Shown: positions 23,660-32,473 of the stretch, piece after piece | Position numbering within the stretch: the first letter of the stretch is position 1 | Layout: each line of letters starts with the position of its first letter | Assembly (NCBI GenBank): GCA_036164085.1 | Contig: JAYZJV010000057.1 | Span: forward strand, 1-33,957 | DNA from: TMED-70 sp036164085 | Lineage (GTDB): Bacteria; Chloroflexota; Dehalococcoidia; Lucifugimonadales; Lucifugimonadaceae | Direction: 5' to 3' | DNA length: 33,957 nt | Position numbers and translations under genes: made by a program | Notes under the pieces: generated by a model | Told to the model about the DNA's origin: nothing | Database searches by the model: none | The model's input: only the letters and a program-made list of their open reading frames with translations

Positions 23660-24896
23660 GGTTTAAGTCTAATAAACCTACAACTTCAACATGATGAGTT
23701 TGTGGAAACATATCAAAAGGTATTATTTTTCTAACTTCGTATGAAAGTTTTACTAGTTTGGAGATATCTACAGCAAAATTTTCGGGAGAACATGAAATCA
23801 GTAAAATCGTTTTAGGCTTAATTTTATCTATCATTTCTAAAACTTTATCATCACATCCAATTCTTGGTGGATCTAATAACAAAATATCTATTTTTTCTTT
23901 AATATCTAATAACAGGTCTTCTGTTTTACCTTGTAAGTATTCAAGATTTTTAAGATTTTTTGAATTTTCTTTTGCATCTATGATTGCAGAAGCAGACTCT
24001 TCTATTCCGTATACTTTCTTTACATATGGAGAAATTAAACAAGTAAAAGTTCCTACTCCACAATAAGCATCTACTGCTACTTGGTCTTTAAAAAAAACAT
24101 TAGAATCAAATAATTCATTAAAAATTTTTTCAACTTGAGAAATATTAACTTGGAAAAAACTAGGGCTAGCTACTTGGTATGAGTTATTAAAAATTTTTTC
24201 TTTGTAATATTTTTGACCTGTTTCGATATCTAATTTTTCAAATTTTGGTTGAATTAAGTAGGATTTAGTCACATCTGACCCTCTTATACTTACTTGTGTT
24301 TTTTCTGAGAGGTTATTTTGTAATATCTCCATTTTGTCATTTATGGTTCTATTCATTATTTTGCAATGAGCAATATTAGTCCATTTTCTATTTAAAAAAT
24401 TTACAAACCCCATTTCTTCTTTTTCTTCATTTTTCCTAACAGTAAATCTTGCATGATTTCTGTAATATAATTTTTTATCGGAAGGTATAGTGTTTCTTAC
24501 AAGGTGGTCTATAAATAATTCATTTTTATTAAGATTGTTTATTACAATGTCTTTTTTCATTTCTAGTTGATCTATATATCTAATATGCAACCATTGACAT
24601 CCAGTGCAACTTCCAAAATTTTTGCATAATATTTCTGTTCTTTTTTCTGAAGACTCTTTAATAGATATGTTTTTTGCAATAATTTTCTCAGGAAAAATTT
24701 TCTCTACTGAAACTTCAATCTTTTCTCCTATAATTGAATTAAATATCAATACAGGTATTTTTTTATAAAAGCCTAATCCTACTCCATTTTGATCATATGT
24801 TTCAATTTTGATCAAAAGTTTCTGCCCAATATAGAAATTGTGCTCCTCTGTTAAATTTGGCCCATTATAAATTTTCTTTTTTCTTCTTTTGCCCAT
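23652..24896 (-). CDS. rlmD: 23S rRNA (uracil-C5)-methyltransferase, RlmD/RumA type
   Basis: 414 aa. Basic N-terminus, TRAM-like beta domain (~20-80), iron-sulfur cysteines C91, C97, C100 (CKNFGSCTGC) and C178, SAM site VDAYCGVGTFT (~275-285), DPPRIGCD block (342-349), catalytic C369 in LLISCSPENFA and base E404 near the C-terminus. The Fe-S cluster points to the RumA/RlmCD group rather than TrmA; U1939 of 23S rRNA is the usual target, with U747 possible. It is the first gene of the leftward unit and diverges from lipA across 61 nt. Confidence 0.88.
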   Translation of the reverse strand: MGKRRKKKIYNGPNLTEEHNFYIGQKLLIKIETYDQNGVGLGFYKKIPVLIFNSIIGEKIEVSVEKIFPEKIIAKNISIKESSEKRTEILCKNFGSCTGCQWLHIRYIDQLEMKKDIVINNLNKNELFIDHLVRNTIPSDKKLYYRNHARFTVRKNEEKEEMGFVNFLNRKWTNIAHCKIMNRTINDKMEILQNNLSEKTQVSIRGSDVTKSYLIQPKFEKLDIETGQKYYKEKIFNNSYQVASPSFFQVNISQVEKIFNELFDSNVFFKDQVAVDAYCGVGTFTCLISPYVKKVYGIEESASAIIDAKENSKNLKNLEYLQGKTEDLLLDIKEKIDILLLDPPRIGCDDKVLEMIDKIKPKTILLISCSPENFAVDISKLVKLSYEVRKIIPFDMFPQTHHVEVVGLLDLNHV

Positions 24897-24957
24897 ATAT
24901 TAGATTCTAACAATTTTCGTTTGCTGATAATATTTAATTGAAAAAAGATTCATCATT

Positions 24958-25857
24958 ATGCAGAAAGTAAAAGTAAAAAGAAAATTACCAGATTGGTTTA
25001 AAGTAAAATTTCCAACAGGGGAAAATTTTCATGAACTTAAAGAAAAATTTTCAAATGCATCACTTAATACCGTTTGTGAAGAAGCAGCTTGTCCAAATAT
25101 AGCTGATTGCTGGGACAGAAAAACTGCTACTTTCATGATTCTTGGAGATACATGTACTAGAGCTTGTTCATATTGTAATGTAAAAACTGGTTGGCCTGGA
25201 TTCGTTGATAAATCAGAACCATTCAGAGTAGCCATGACTATAAAACAAATGAAACTTAATTATGTTGTTATAACATCTGTTGATAGAGATGATCTTGATG
25301 ATGCAGGATCTCAAATATTTGCAAAGACTATTTCTGAAACAAAAAAACTTTCTCCAAATATAAAAGTAGAGGTATTGACACCAGATTTCAATGGGATTAC
25401 TAACTTGCTTAAAAATGTTATAAAAGCGAAACCCGATGTTATGAACCATAATATAGAAACTGTAAGAAGAATTTTTAGGAAAGTAAGACCAAAGGGAGAT
25501 TATGACCTTTCAATGGATTTTTTAGCAAACTCAAAAGCTATTAATCCTAAATTACCTACTAAATCTGGAATGATGGTAGGTTTAGGTGAAACAAAAAAAG
25601 AAATAATACAAACAATGCAAGATTTATTAGATAATAAAGTAGATTTATTAACAATAGGTCAATATTTGAGACCTTCAAAAAAGCATCACCCAATAATTAA
25701 GTTTTATCATCCAAAAGAATTTACAGAATTGCAAAAAATAGGAATGGATATGGGATTTAGTCATGTAGCATCTGGTCCATTAGTAAGATCATCTTATCAT
25801 GCTGATGAACAGCATAATGCTGCTGTAGAGAAACTAATTAATCAATCGAAGAGTTAA
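24958..25857 (+). CDS. lipA: Lipoyl synthase
   Basis: 299 aa. Two [4Fe-4S] sites: the auxiliary cluster C40, C45, C51 in VCEEAACPNIADCW, and the radical-SAM triad C66, C70, C73 in CTRACSYCNV. The C-terminal RSSYHA supplies the serine ligand of the auxiliary cluster. The enzyme inserts two sulfurs into octanoyl-protein to make the lipoyl cofactor of 2-oxoacid dehydrogenases and the glycine cleavage system. ATG start; first gene of a run lipA-rsmI-metG-prenyl synthase-nth. No octanoyltransferase (lipB) or ligase is in the window. Confidence 0.96.
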   Translation: MQKVKVKRKLPDWFKVKFPTGENFHELKEKFSNASLNTVCEEAACPNIADCWDRKTATFMILGDTCTRACSYCNVKTGWPGFVDKSEPFRVAMTIKQMKLNYVVITSVDRDDLDDAGSQIFAKTISETKKLSPNIKVEVLTPDFNGITNLLKNVIKAKPDVMNHNIETVRRIFRKVRPKGDYDLSMDFLANSKAINPKLPTKSGMMVGLGETKKEIIQTMQDLLDNKVDLLTIGQYLRPSKKHHPIIKFYHPKEFTELQKIGMDMGFSHVASGPLVRSSYHADEQHNAAVEKLINQSKS

Positions 25858-25861
25858 TAAC

Positions 25862-26698
25862 TTGTCAAACCTTTACATTGTAGGAACTCCAATTGGCAAC
25901 TTAGAAGACTTAACATTTAGAGCACTAAAAGTATTGAGCGCAGTAAATTATATTTTTTCAGAAGATACAAGGGTTAGTAAAAAACTTCTTAATAATTACA
26001 AAATCAGTACCAGATTAATATCAATATACAAGCATAATAAAAAATTGAATTCTGAATATTTTTTAGAATTATTAGATCAAGAAGACATCGCTTTTATTAC
26101 TGATGCAGGAATGCCAGGAATATCAGATCCTGCTGGAGAATTTGTAAAATTAGCTAGAAAAAACAATCATAATATTATTACAATTCCAGGAGTATCTGCA
26201 TTAACTTCTGCTTTTTCAGTTTCAGGTATTGAATCAAAAGGCTTTAGTTTTTTAGGTTTTTTACCAAAATCTAATAATCAAAAAATAAATGTTCTAAATA
26301 ATGCTATAGAAAATAACTTACCCGTAATAATTTTTGAATCGCCAAGAAGAATAAATACAACTTTAGAATTTTTAAAACAAGAATTTAGTATAAAAAATAT
26401 TTTTATAGGTAAAGAATTGACAAAAATTTATGAAACCATATTTTACGGCGAGATAGATGAGGCTTTAAAAATATTTAATAATGAAAAAGGAGAATTTGTT
26501 GTTATTTTTAATCCTGAAGAAAGAATCTTTTCTAAATCTTTAATTGAGAAATACGATAAAATTTTAATTGAAGGTTACGAAAAAGGTATAAAGGGTAAAC
26601 AATTATTAAACTTAATTTCAAATTTAAGTAGAACTAATAAAAGTTTACTTTATGAGAGATGGTTAGAAATAAAAAGAGACAATGGAAACAAAACCTAA
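25862..26698 (+). CDS. rsmI: 16S rRNA (cytidine-1402-2'-O)-methyltransferase
   Basis: 278 aa. Tetrapyrrole-methylase fold with the RsmI blocks: LYIVGTPIGNLEDLTFRALKVL at the N-terminus, SEDTRVSKKLLNNY, FITDAGMPGISDPAGE and the IPGVSALTSAFSVSG loop, then FESPRRI and FIGKELTKIYE. It methylates the ribose of C1402 in the decoding centre. The start is TTG, four bases after the lipA stop, with no ATG before the conserved block. It overlaps metG by 17 nt. Confidence 0.94.
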   Translation: MSNLYIVGTPIGNLEDLTFRALKVLSAVNYIFSEDTRVSKKLLNNYKISTRLISIYKHNKKLNSEYFLELLDQEDIAFITDAGMPGISDPAGEFVKLARKNNHNIITIPGVSALTSAFSVSGIESKGFSFLGFLPKSNNQKINVLNNAIENNLPVIIFESPRRINTTLEFLKQEFSIKNIFIGKELTKIYETIFYGEIDEALKIFNNEKGEFVVIFNPEERIFSKSLIEKYDKILIEGYEKGIKGKQLLNLISNLSRTNKSLLYERWLEIKRDNGNKT

Positions 26699-28349
26699 AA
26701 ACATATTAGTTTGCGTTGCATGGCCTTATGTTAATGGCCCTCCCCATTTAGGCCATATAGCAGGGATGAGCATTCCAGCAGATATTTTTGGAAGATATAA
26801 TCGGTTAATTGGAAATAACGTAGCGATGGTATCAGGTTCAGACATGCATGGAACTCCAGTAACTTTACTCGCTAACGATTTAGGAGTAACTCCTGAAGAA
26901 ATTTCAAAAAAGTATCATGATATTTGGTCAAAAAATCTTAATGACATGAATTTTCAATATGATCTTTATACTCATACCCACACAGACAACCATAAAATAA
27001 TTGTTCAAGAAATTTTTCAAACTCTTCTTGAAAAAGAATACCTAGAAATAAGAGAACAACTTATGCCTTATTCAGTTACTGAAAATATATTTTTAAGTGA
27101 TCGTCTAGTAGAGGGAGAATGCCCTTGTGGAAATAATGATAAGGCTAGAGGAGATCAGTGTGATGTTTGTGGAAGAACCTTAGATCCTTCTGATTTAGGA
27201 AATATTAGGTCAAAAAGAGATGGATCTATACCAGAGTTTCGAAAAACTTCTCATTTCTTTCTAAAATTAAGTGAAATGGAAGAAGACATAAAAAAATGGA
27301 TACAGTCAAAAAAAGATTGGAGACAGAATGTTAAAAATCAAAGCCTATCATTTATAAATGAGGGATTAAAAGATAGAGCCATAACAAGAGACTTATCTTG
27401 GGGCATTGATATACCGGTTGATGGTTGGGAGGATAAAAAAATATATGTTTGGTTTGAAGCAGTAATAGGATACTTATCAGCAACTGTAGAACTATTTAAA
27501 GACACAAAAAATTCTGAACAATGGAAAGATTTTTGGGAAAATCCTAATTCAGAATCATATTATTTTCAAGGAAAAGACAACATCCCTTTTCACTCAATAA
27601 TATTGCCCGCAATTTTACTTGGAGTAGAAGGTAAAAATCTACCTACAGAAGTTGTAGCAAATGAATATTTAAACTTTTCAGGAAAGGAATTTTCAAAGAG
27701 TAAAAACTGGGCTGTTTGGCTTCCTGATTTTTTAGAAAAATATTCAGCTGATTCACTTAGATACTATCTTACATCAATTATGCCTGAAACATCTGATTCA
27801 GATTTTACATGGGAAGGTTATTTGAGTTCAAATAATAATGAGTTGGTTGCAAATTTAGGAAATTTTATTCATAGAATTTTAACAATGTCTCATAAAAACT
27901 TTGATGGGAAAATCCCTAAATTTGATGAGAATTCAAAAGCTTCAAAAGAAATTATTAATAAATGCAATGAAACTATATATGAAGTGGGTAATTCCATATC
28001 TAACAGAAAATTTAGAGAAAGCCTTAACAAATTAATGGCATTATCAAAATACGGCAACCAATTTCTAGATAAAAATGAACCTTGGAAAAAAATGAAACAA
28101 GATAAGGATGAAGCTGGCGAAATTTTAGGACAATCAATCATCATAATACATGCACTTAGTTCAATATTGGAACCTTTCCTTCCAGAATCCTCGCAAAAGC
28201 TTCAAAAAGTTCTGTTTGGGAAAGAAATTAATGAATGGAAACTTATTTTGCCAAAACCAGGAAAAAGTTTTGAAAAGCCAGTACCGTTATTTACAAAACT
28301 TGATGAAGAAATTGTGCTAATGGAAAACAGGAACTCTTTGAATGAATAA
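26682..28349 (+). CDS. metG: Methionyl-tRNA synthetase
   Basis: 555 aa. HIGH-type motif HLGH (22-25) after CVAWPYVNGPP, a single zinc knuckle with C147, C149, C160 and C163, the WFEAVIGYLSA block, and a KMSKS-loop variant EFSKS (336-340, in FSGKEFSKSKNW). The anticodon-binding helical domain follows. There is no C-terminal EMAP/tRNA-binding domain, so this is the short form. It charges tRNA-Met in the cytoplasm. The ATG lies inside rsmI (17-nt overlap) and its end overlaps the prenyl synthase by 8 nt. Confidence 0.95.
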   Translation: METKPKNILVCVAWPYVNGPPHLGHIAGMSIPADIFGRYNRLIGNNVAMVSGSDMHGTPVTLLANDLGVTPEEISKKYHDIWSKNLNDMNFQYDLYTHTHTDNHKIIVQEIFQTLLEKEYLEIREQLMPYSVTENIFLSDRLVEGECPCGNNDKARGDQCDVCGRTLDPSDLGNIRSKRDGSIPEFRKTSHFFLKLSEMEEDIKKWIQSKKDWRQNVKNQSLSFINEGLKDRAITRDLSWGIDIPVDGWEDKKIYVWFEAVIGYLSATVELFKDTKNSEQWKDFWENPNSESYYFQGKDNIPFHSIILPAILLGVEGKNLPTEVVANEYLNFSGKEFSKSKNWAVWLPDFLEKYSADSLRYYLTSIMPETSDSDFTWEGYLSSNNNELVANLGNFIHRILTMSHKNFDGKIPKFDENSKASKEIINKCNETIYEVGNSISNRKFRESLNKLMALSKYGNQFLDKNEPWKKMKQDKDEAGEILGQSIIIIHALSSILEPFLPESSQKLQKVLFGKEINEWKLILPKPGKSFEKPVPLFTKLDEEIVLMENRNSLNE

Positions 28350-29334
28350 AAAAAAAGAACTTTCTAGCCTAGTAAACAATGAGCTATTGATGGTTATGCT
28401 AGAGCTAAATAATATATCTAAACAACATGATTCAGAATCTAACCTAAATGAAAATATTATAAATCACGTCTTAAGTATTCCAGGGAAACAGTTAAGACCT
28501 TCTTTAACTATTATTTGTTCAAAAATATCGAATGAAGATGTAGAGGATAAAGTTATAAAAATGGCTACAGCAGTTGAATTATTGCATATAGCTACCCTAG
28601 TACATGATGACACAGTTGATTTTGCTGATACTAGAAGAGGAGAAAAAACTGCATCTCATATTTGGGGACCTCATATAGCTGTTTTAGTTGGTGATTTTCT
28701 ATTTGCAACAAGTGCTGAGTATGTTTGTGATACTGGTTCAATAAGGTTAATTAAGCAATTTGCATCAACGATTTCTGATTTAGCTAAAGGACAGCTAAAA
28801 GAAATAGAAAATAGCAATAATGTAAATATTAAATTAGAAGATTACTTAGATGTGATTTTTAAAAAAACAGCATCTTTATTTGCGACTTCATCAATGAGTG
28901 GCGCACTTTTAGGAGGCTCGGATGAAAATGATATTCAAAATCTATATTCATATGGTAGAAATTTAGGATTAGCTTTTCAAATTTTTGATGATGTGTTAGA
29001 TTTCGAAGGAGAAGAAAATCAATTGGGAAAACCAATAGGAAATGATTTAAAAAATGGAATAATGACTTATCCTTCAATAATAGCTAGAACAAAAGATAAT
29101 AATATTAAAAACGATATAGAAGAATTGTTCAATTTACCTAAAAAAAATAAAGAAACGGTTGCAAGGGAAATAGTAAATACCATCAAAAAAGCAGGTTATG
29201 TTGAAGAATCAAAAAATAAAGCTTCTAAATTAATCGATTCATCAATTAAAGACATAAAATCAATTGATAAAAAAAATCTTTATACTCAATCATTAGAAGA
29301 TTTAGCTTATTACTCTATGAATAGAGAAAAATAA
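28342..29334 (+). CDS. Long-chain trans-polyprenyl diphosphate synthase
   Basis: 330 aa. First aspartate-rich motif DDTVD (89-93) in LVHDDTVDFADTRRG, second motif DDVLD (216-220) in FQIFDDVLDFEGE, and the KPIGNDLKNGIMTYPSI block. The fold and motifs match octaprenyl/heptaprenyl/solanesyl diphosphate synthases that make the quinone side chain. Residues just before the first motif (LHIATLVHDD) are the small type typical of long-chain rather than farnesyl or geranylgeranyl synthases, but product length cannot be fixed by eye. It overlaps metG by 8 nt and precedes nth by 11 nt. Confidence 0.9.
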   Translation: MNKKKELSSLVNNELLMVMLELNNISKQHDSESNLNENIINHVLSIPGKQLRPSLTIICSKISNEDVEDKVIKMATAVELLHIATLVHDDTVDFADTRRGEKTASHIWGPHIAVLVGDFLFATSAEYVCDTGSIRLIKQFASTISDLAKGQLKEIENSNNVNIKLEDYLDVIFKKTASLFATSSMSGALLGGSDENDIQNLYSYGRNLGLAFQIFDDVLDFEGEENQLGKPIGNDLKNGIMTYPSIIARTKDNNIKNDIEELFNLPKKNKETVAREIVNTIKKAGYVEESKNKASKLIDSSIKDIKSIDKKNLYTQSLEDLAYYSMNREK

Positions 29335-29345
29335 AAGGTGAGAAA

Positions 29346-29999
29346 TTGTTAAAGAAAGAAAGAGCAGATTATATTCTTAAAAGGCTCAATGAGATTTATC
29401 CTGAAACTCCTATCCCTTTGTTACATCACAATATATTTGAATTATTAATAGCAGTTTTGCTTAGTGCCCAATGTACTGATGAAAGAGTAAATCAAGTTAC
29501 TCCAAAATTATTCGATTTGGGGAATAGTCCAATCAAAATGATGAGTATTCCTACTTCAAAAATTGAAAATATTATTAAATCTTGTGGTTTGGCTCCACAA
29601 AAATCTTCAAATATCTCTAATTTATCAAAAATAATTGTAAAAAAATTCAATTCTGAAGTTCCTGAAAGTTTCGAAGACCTGGAAAGTTTACCAGGAGTGG
29701 GTCATAAAACAGCCAGTGTTGTAATGTCTCAAGGTTTTGGTCATCCAGCATTCCCAGTTGATACACATATACATCGTCTTTCTCAAAGATGGGGGTTAAC
29801 AAAAGGGAAAAATGTAAAAGAAACTGAAAAAGACCTAAAAAGGCTATTCCCAAAAGATGCTTGGAATAAACTACATTTACAATTTATATACTATGGAAGA
29901 TCATACTGTACAGCTAGGGGATGTAATGGTACTACTTGTGAAATTTGCAAGAGATGTTTTCCTAATAGGAAAAAACCATTCAAAGTAAACAAACCCTAG
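29346..29999 (+). CDS. nth: Endonuclease III (DNA glycosylase/AP lyase)
   Basis: 217 aa. Helix-hairpin-helix LPGVGHKTASVV with catalytic K121, and D139 in FPVDTHIHRL. The C-terminal iron-sulfur loop has five cysteines, C188, C193, C198, C201 and C204 (YCTARGCNGTTCEICKRCF), instead of the textbook C-x6-C-x2-C-x5-C spacing, a variant seen in some Nth lineages. It excises oxidised pyrimidines and nicks the AP site. The start is TTG with a good AGGTGAG ribosome site at 29336-29342. It ends the lipA-led gene run. Confidence 0.93.
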   Translation: MLKKERADYILKRLNEIYPETPIPLLHHNIFELLIAVLLSAQCTDERVNQVTPKLFDLGNSPIKMMSIPTSKIENIIKSCGLAPQKSSNISNLSKIIVKKFNSEVPESFEDLESLPGVGHKTASVVMSQGFGHPAFPVDTHIHRLSQRWGLTKGKNVKETEKDLKRLFPKDAWNKLHLQFIYYGRSYCTARGCNGTTCEICKRCFPNRKKPFKVNKP

Positions 30000-30082
30000 T
30001 AATAAATATAAGTTGAATAGAACCAAACATCTAAACATTTAAAATTTAAGATAAAATTAAATTCTATAAATTATTAATTACT

Positions 30083-31099
30083 ATGTTAAACGTCGGAATA
30101 ATAAACATAACAGGATACGCTGGAGCAGAGATTGCTAGGCTTGTTTACTCACATCCTGAATTAGAGCTTGCATCTGCAACAGGTAGAAGTAAAGCTGGTT
30201 TAAATTTAGATGAAGTTTTTCCTCATCTTGAAAAGACTAATATAAAAATCCAAGAAGAATTATCTGATAACGTAGATTTTGTATTCTCAGCATTGCCACA
30301 CGCTGCAAGTGCAGAAAAACTATCTCAATATGTAGATAGCGGGATTCCTGCAATTGATATCTCTGCAGATTTCAGATTAAAAGACTTATCAACTTATGAA
30401 AATTGGTATGAAATTACTCATCCAAGGCCTGAGCTTATTAATCAATCAGCTTATGGTCTTCCAGAACTTCACAGAGAAGATATTAAAAAAAGTAAGCTAG
30501 TAGCTAATCCAGGATGCTTCCCTACAGGAGGGATACTATCAATGTCTCCTGCAGTAAGTCACAACCTCATTGAAGAATTGATTATTATTGACTCGAAAAC
30601 AGGAATATCTGGAGCTGGTAGAACAGCAAAAGAATCCTTTGGATTTTCAGAATTAAATGATAATTGTGCAGCATATGGCACGAAAGGTCATAGGCATCAA
30701 CCTGAAATGGCACAAGAGTTGAATTTTTTATCTGATACTAAAATTAAAGTTTTGTTTACACCGCACTTAGTCTCAATGACAAGAGGAATTTTAGGTACAA
30801 ACTATGCAACTTTAAAAAAAGAAATAAAAGAAAAAGACGTTGTTGGCCTATATAAAGAATTTTACAAAAACGAACCTTTCATTAAAATAGTAGATGCACC
30901 TCCAGCTACAAAGCATACTTGGGGATCAAATTTTGTATACTTATACCCTTATGTAAGGGAAGAAACAAATACTTTGGTTGTTATAAGTGCTTTGGACAAT
31001 CTTGTAAAAGGTTCTGCTGGTGCAGCTATTCAAAACTTGAACATAATGCAAGGTTTTGAAGAAACTATGGGGATAGGTGCTTTGCCTATTTACCCATAA
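30083..31099 (+). CDS. argC: N-acetyl-gamma-glutamyl-phosphate reductase
   Basis: 338 aa. N-terminal NAD(P) site GIINITGYAGAEIARL, catalytic C145 in ANPGCFPTGG, the SGAGRTAKESFGFSELN block and the HRHQPEM substrate loop; C-terminal FTPHLVSMTRGILGTNY. It performs the third step of arginine (acetylated ornithine) synthesis. A TATAAA at 30065-30070 lies about 13 nt before the ATG, suggesting an almost leaderless mRNA. No other arg genes are within the window, which suggests scattered biosynthetic genes. The tRNA-Glu gene follows 7 nt after its stop in the same direction. Confidence 0.96.
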   Translation: MLNVGIINITGYAGAEIARLVYSHPELELASATGRSKAGLNLDEVFPHLEKTNIKIQEELSDNVDFVFSALPHAASAEKLSQYVDSGIPAIDISADFRLKDLSTYENWYEITHPRPELINQSAYGLPELHREDIKKSKLVANPGCFPTGGILSMSPAVSHNLIEELIIIDSKTGISGAGRTAKESFGFSELNDNCAAYGTKGHRHQPEMAQELNFLSDTKIKVLFTPHLVSMTRGILGTNYATLKKEIKEKDVVGLYKEFYKNEPFIKIVDAPPATKHTWGSNFVYLYPYVREETNTLVVISALDNLVKGSAGAAIQNLNIMQGFEETMGIGALPIYP

Positions 31100-31106
31100 A
31101 TTATAA

Positions 31107-31183
31107 GCCCCGTTGGTGTAGTGGCCTAACACGCCTGCCTTTCACGCAGGAGATCACCGGTTCAAATCCGGTACGGGGTACCA
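31107..31183 (+). tRNA. tRNA-Glu (anticodon TTC)
   Basis: Complete 77-nt cloverleaf: acceptor GCCCCGT/ACGGGGT, D stem GTGT/ACAC, anticodon stem CCTGC/GCAGG with loop CTTTCAC giving anticodon TTC, T stem ACCGG/CCGGT with loop TTCAAAT, discriminator A and encoded CCA. The G1-U72 pair is common in bacterial tRNA-Glu. Its 3' end lies 3 nt from the stop of the convergent helicase gene. Confidence 0.97.
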
Positions 31184-31186
31184 AAC

Positions 31187-32383
31187 TTATTTTCTAGAGG
31201 CTTGATAATATTTTCTAGATTTTCGTCTTCGTTTTTTAAATCTTTTTTCTTTTGGTTTTTGCTGAGTTTCTTCTTCAGAAAATTTCTTGTCAGGGTTTTT
31301 AGTTTTATCCAAAAGTTTCTCTATTATTTTCCACATCTTTGCATCTCTAGGAGATATAAAGCTTACTGCTTCGCCTATAGAGCCTGCCCTTGCAGTTCTA
31401 CCTATTCTATGAATATAATCTTCAGGCACTTGAGGCATATCGAAATTTATTACATGTTCAATATGAGGAATATCTAAGCCTCTTGAAGCAATATCGGTAG
31501 CTATCAGTATTCTATACTTAGATTTTCTGAAATCATCTATTATTCTATTCCTTCTGTTTTGCCTTAGGTCACCGTGAAGAGCCAAGCTTTTAACTGTATC
31601 TTGTTTCAATCTCTTTTTTAGTTTTTCAGTCAAGTATTTTGTTCTCACAAAAATTAGAATAGAACCATGCCTTTCAGTTATTTCATCAAGTAGATCATAA
31701 TATTTTTTTTCTTGGGTTGTTTCTATGATTTTTTGTGTAATTTGAGTTTTTATAACATTATTTTCTTTTACTTCTACCCTATGAGGAGATTGGAGGTATT
31801 TTTTTGACAGTTTTTTAATTCTTTCCGGAATAGTTGCTGAAAATAGTAAAGTTTGCCTTTTGTCAGGCATAAATTTTAAGATTTTTTCAACTTGATCTTC
31901 AAATCCCATATCTAACATTCTGTCTGCTTCATCTAAAACAAGAAAATTAAAATTTTTCAAAGATAATGATTTTCTAAGCAAAAGATCATTTATTCTTCCA
32001 GGTGTTCCTATTATTATTTTAGGGGATTTTCTTAGTTGAGAAACTTGATTATTTAAGCTTGCTCCACCTACAACTTGAGTTATTAAAATTTTACTTTTAT
32101 ATCCTTTGAGAGAATTTCCAACATCTGCAACTTGTTTTGCTAATTCCCGAGTAGGAACTAGTACTAATCCAAAAACATTTCTTGAATATATAATTTTTTG
32201 GATTAAAGGAATTAAATATGCGGCAGTTTTTCCTGAACCTGTTTCAGCACTGGCTAAAATATCATTATCCATCAGTGCAATAGGTATTGTTTTTTCTTGA
32301 ACTTCGGTAGGTTTATGAAATCTTAAATATTTTAATGATTTAATTAAAGGATCAGATAAATTGTAATCTAAAAAAGTAGTCAT
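31187..32383 (-). CDS. DEAD-box ATP-dependent RNA helicase, RhlE-like
   Basis: 398 aa. All helicase motifs in order: Q motif region PTEVQEKTIP, motif I ASAETGSGKTA, PTRELAKQ, GTPGR, motif II LDEADRMLD, motif III SATIP, then HGDLRQNRRNR, ATDIASRGLDI and the HRIGRTARAG motif VI. A short, very basic tail (KEKRFKKRRRKSRK) follows, typical of RhlE/CsdA-like proteins acting in ribosome assembly or RNA decay, often cold-induced. It has its own leader with a 7-bp hairpin ending 6 nt from the ATG. Exact subfamily (RhlE, DeaD or SrmB) is not certain. Confidence 0.93.
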   Translation of the reverse strand: MTTFLDYNLSDPLIKSLKYLRFHKPTEVQEKTIPIALMDNDILASAETGSGKTAAYLIPLIQKIIYSRNVFGLVLVPTRELAKQVADVGNSLKGYKSKILITQVVGGASLNNQVSQLRKSPKIIIGTPGRINDLLLRKSLSLKNFNFLVLDEADRMLDMGFEDQVEKILKFMPDKRQTLLFSATIPERIKKLSKKYLQSPHRVEVKENNVIKTQITQKIIETTQEKKYYDLLDEITERHGSILIFVRTKYLTEKLKKRLKQDTVKSLALHGDLRQNRRNRIIDDFRKSKYRILIATDIASRGLDIPHIEHVINFDMPQVPEDYIHRIGRTARAGSIGEAVSFISPRDAKMWKIIEKLLDKTKNPDKKFSEEETQQKPKEKRFKKRRRKSRKYYQASRK

Positions 32384-32389
32384 ATTATG

Positions 32390-32408
32390 CTACGATTTTT
32401 TATCGTAG
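32390..32408 (-). promoter_or_regulatory. 7-bp hairpin next to the helicase start codon
   Basis: CTACGAT and ATCGTAG arms flank a 5-nt all-A (mRNA sense) loop; the stem ends 6 nt upstream of the ATG at 32383, where the ribosome would bind. No Shine-Dalgarno is otherwise visible. If transcribed, it could reduce initiation until melted. Confidence 0.45.
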
Positions 32409-32473
32409 AGTACAATTCTATATACTTATTTTTTATCTAGCTGATGATAATTTCTACTGATTTAAATTCTTAT

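Noticed and set aside
23758..24066. 102-aa rightward frame inside rlmD
   Set aside because: Antisense to the catalytic domain of RlmD; no independent support.
31190..31219. Repeated TTTTCTAGA near the tRNA-Glu 3' end as a possible integration scar
   Set aside because: Both copies encode the Ser-Arg-Lys residues of the helicase tail; explained by coding repetition, and no duplicated tRNA end was found.
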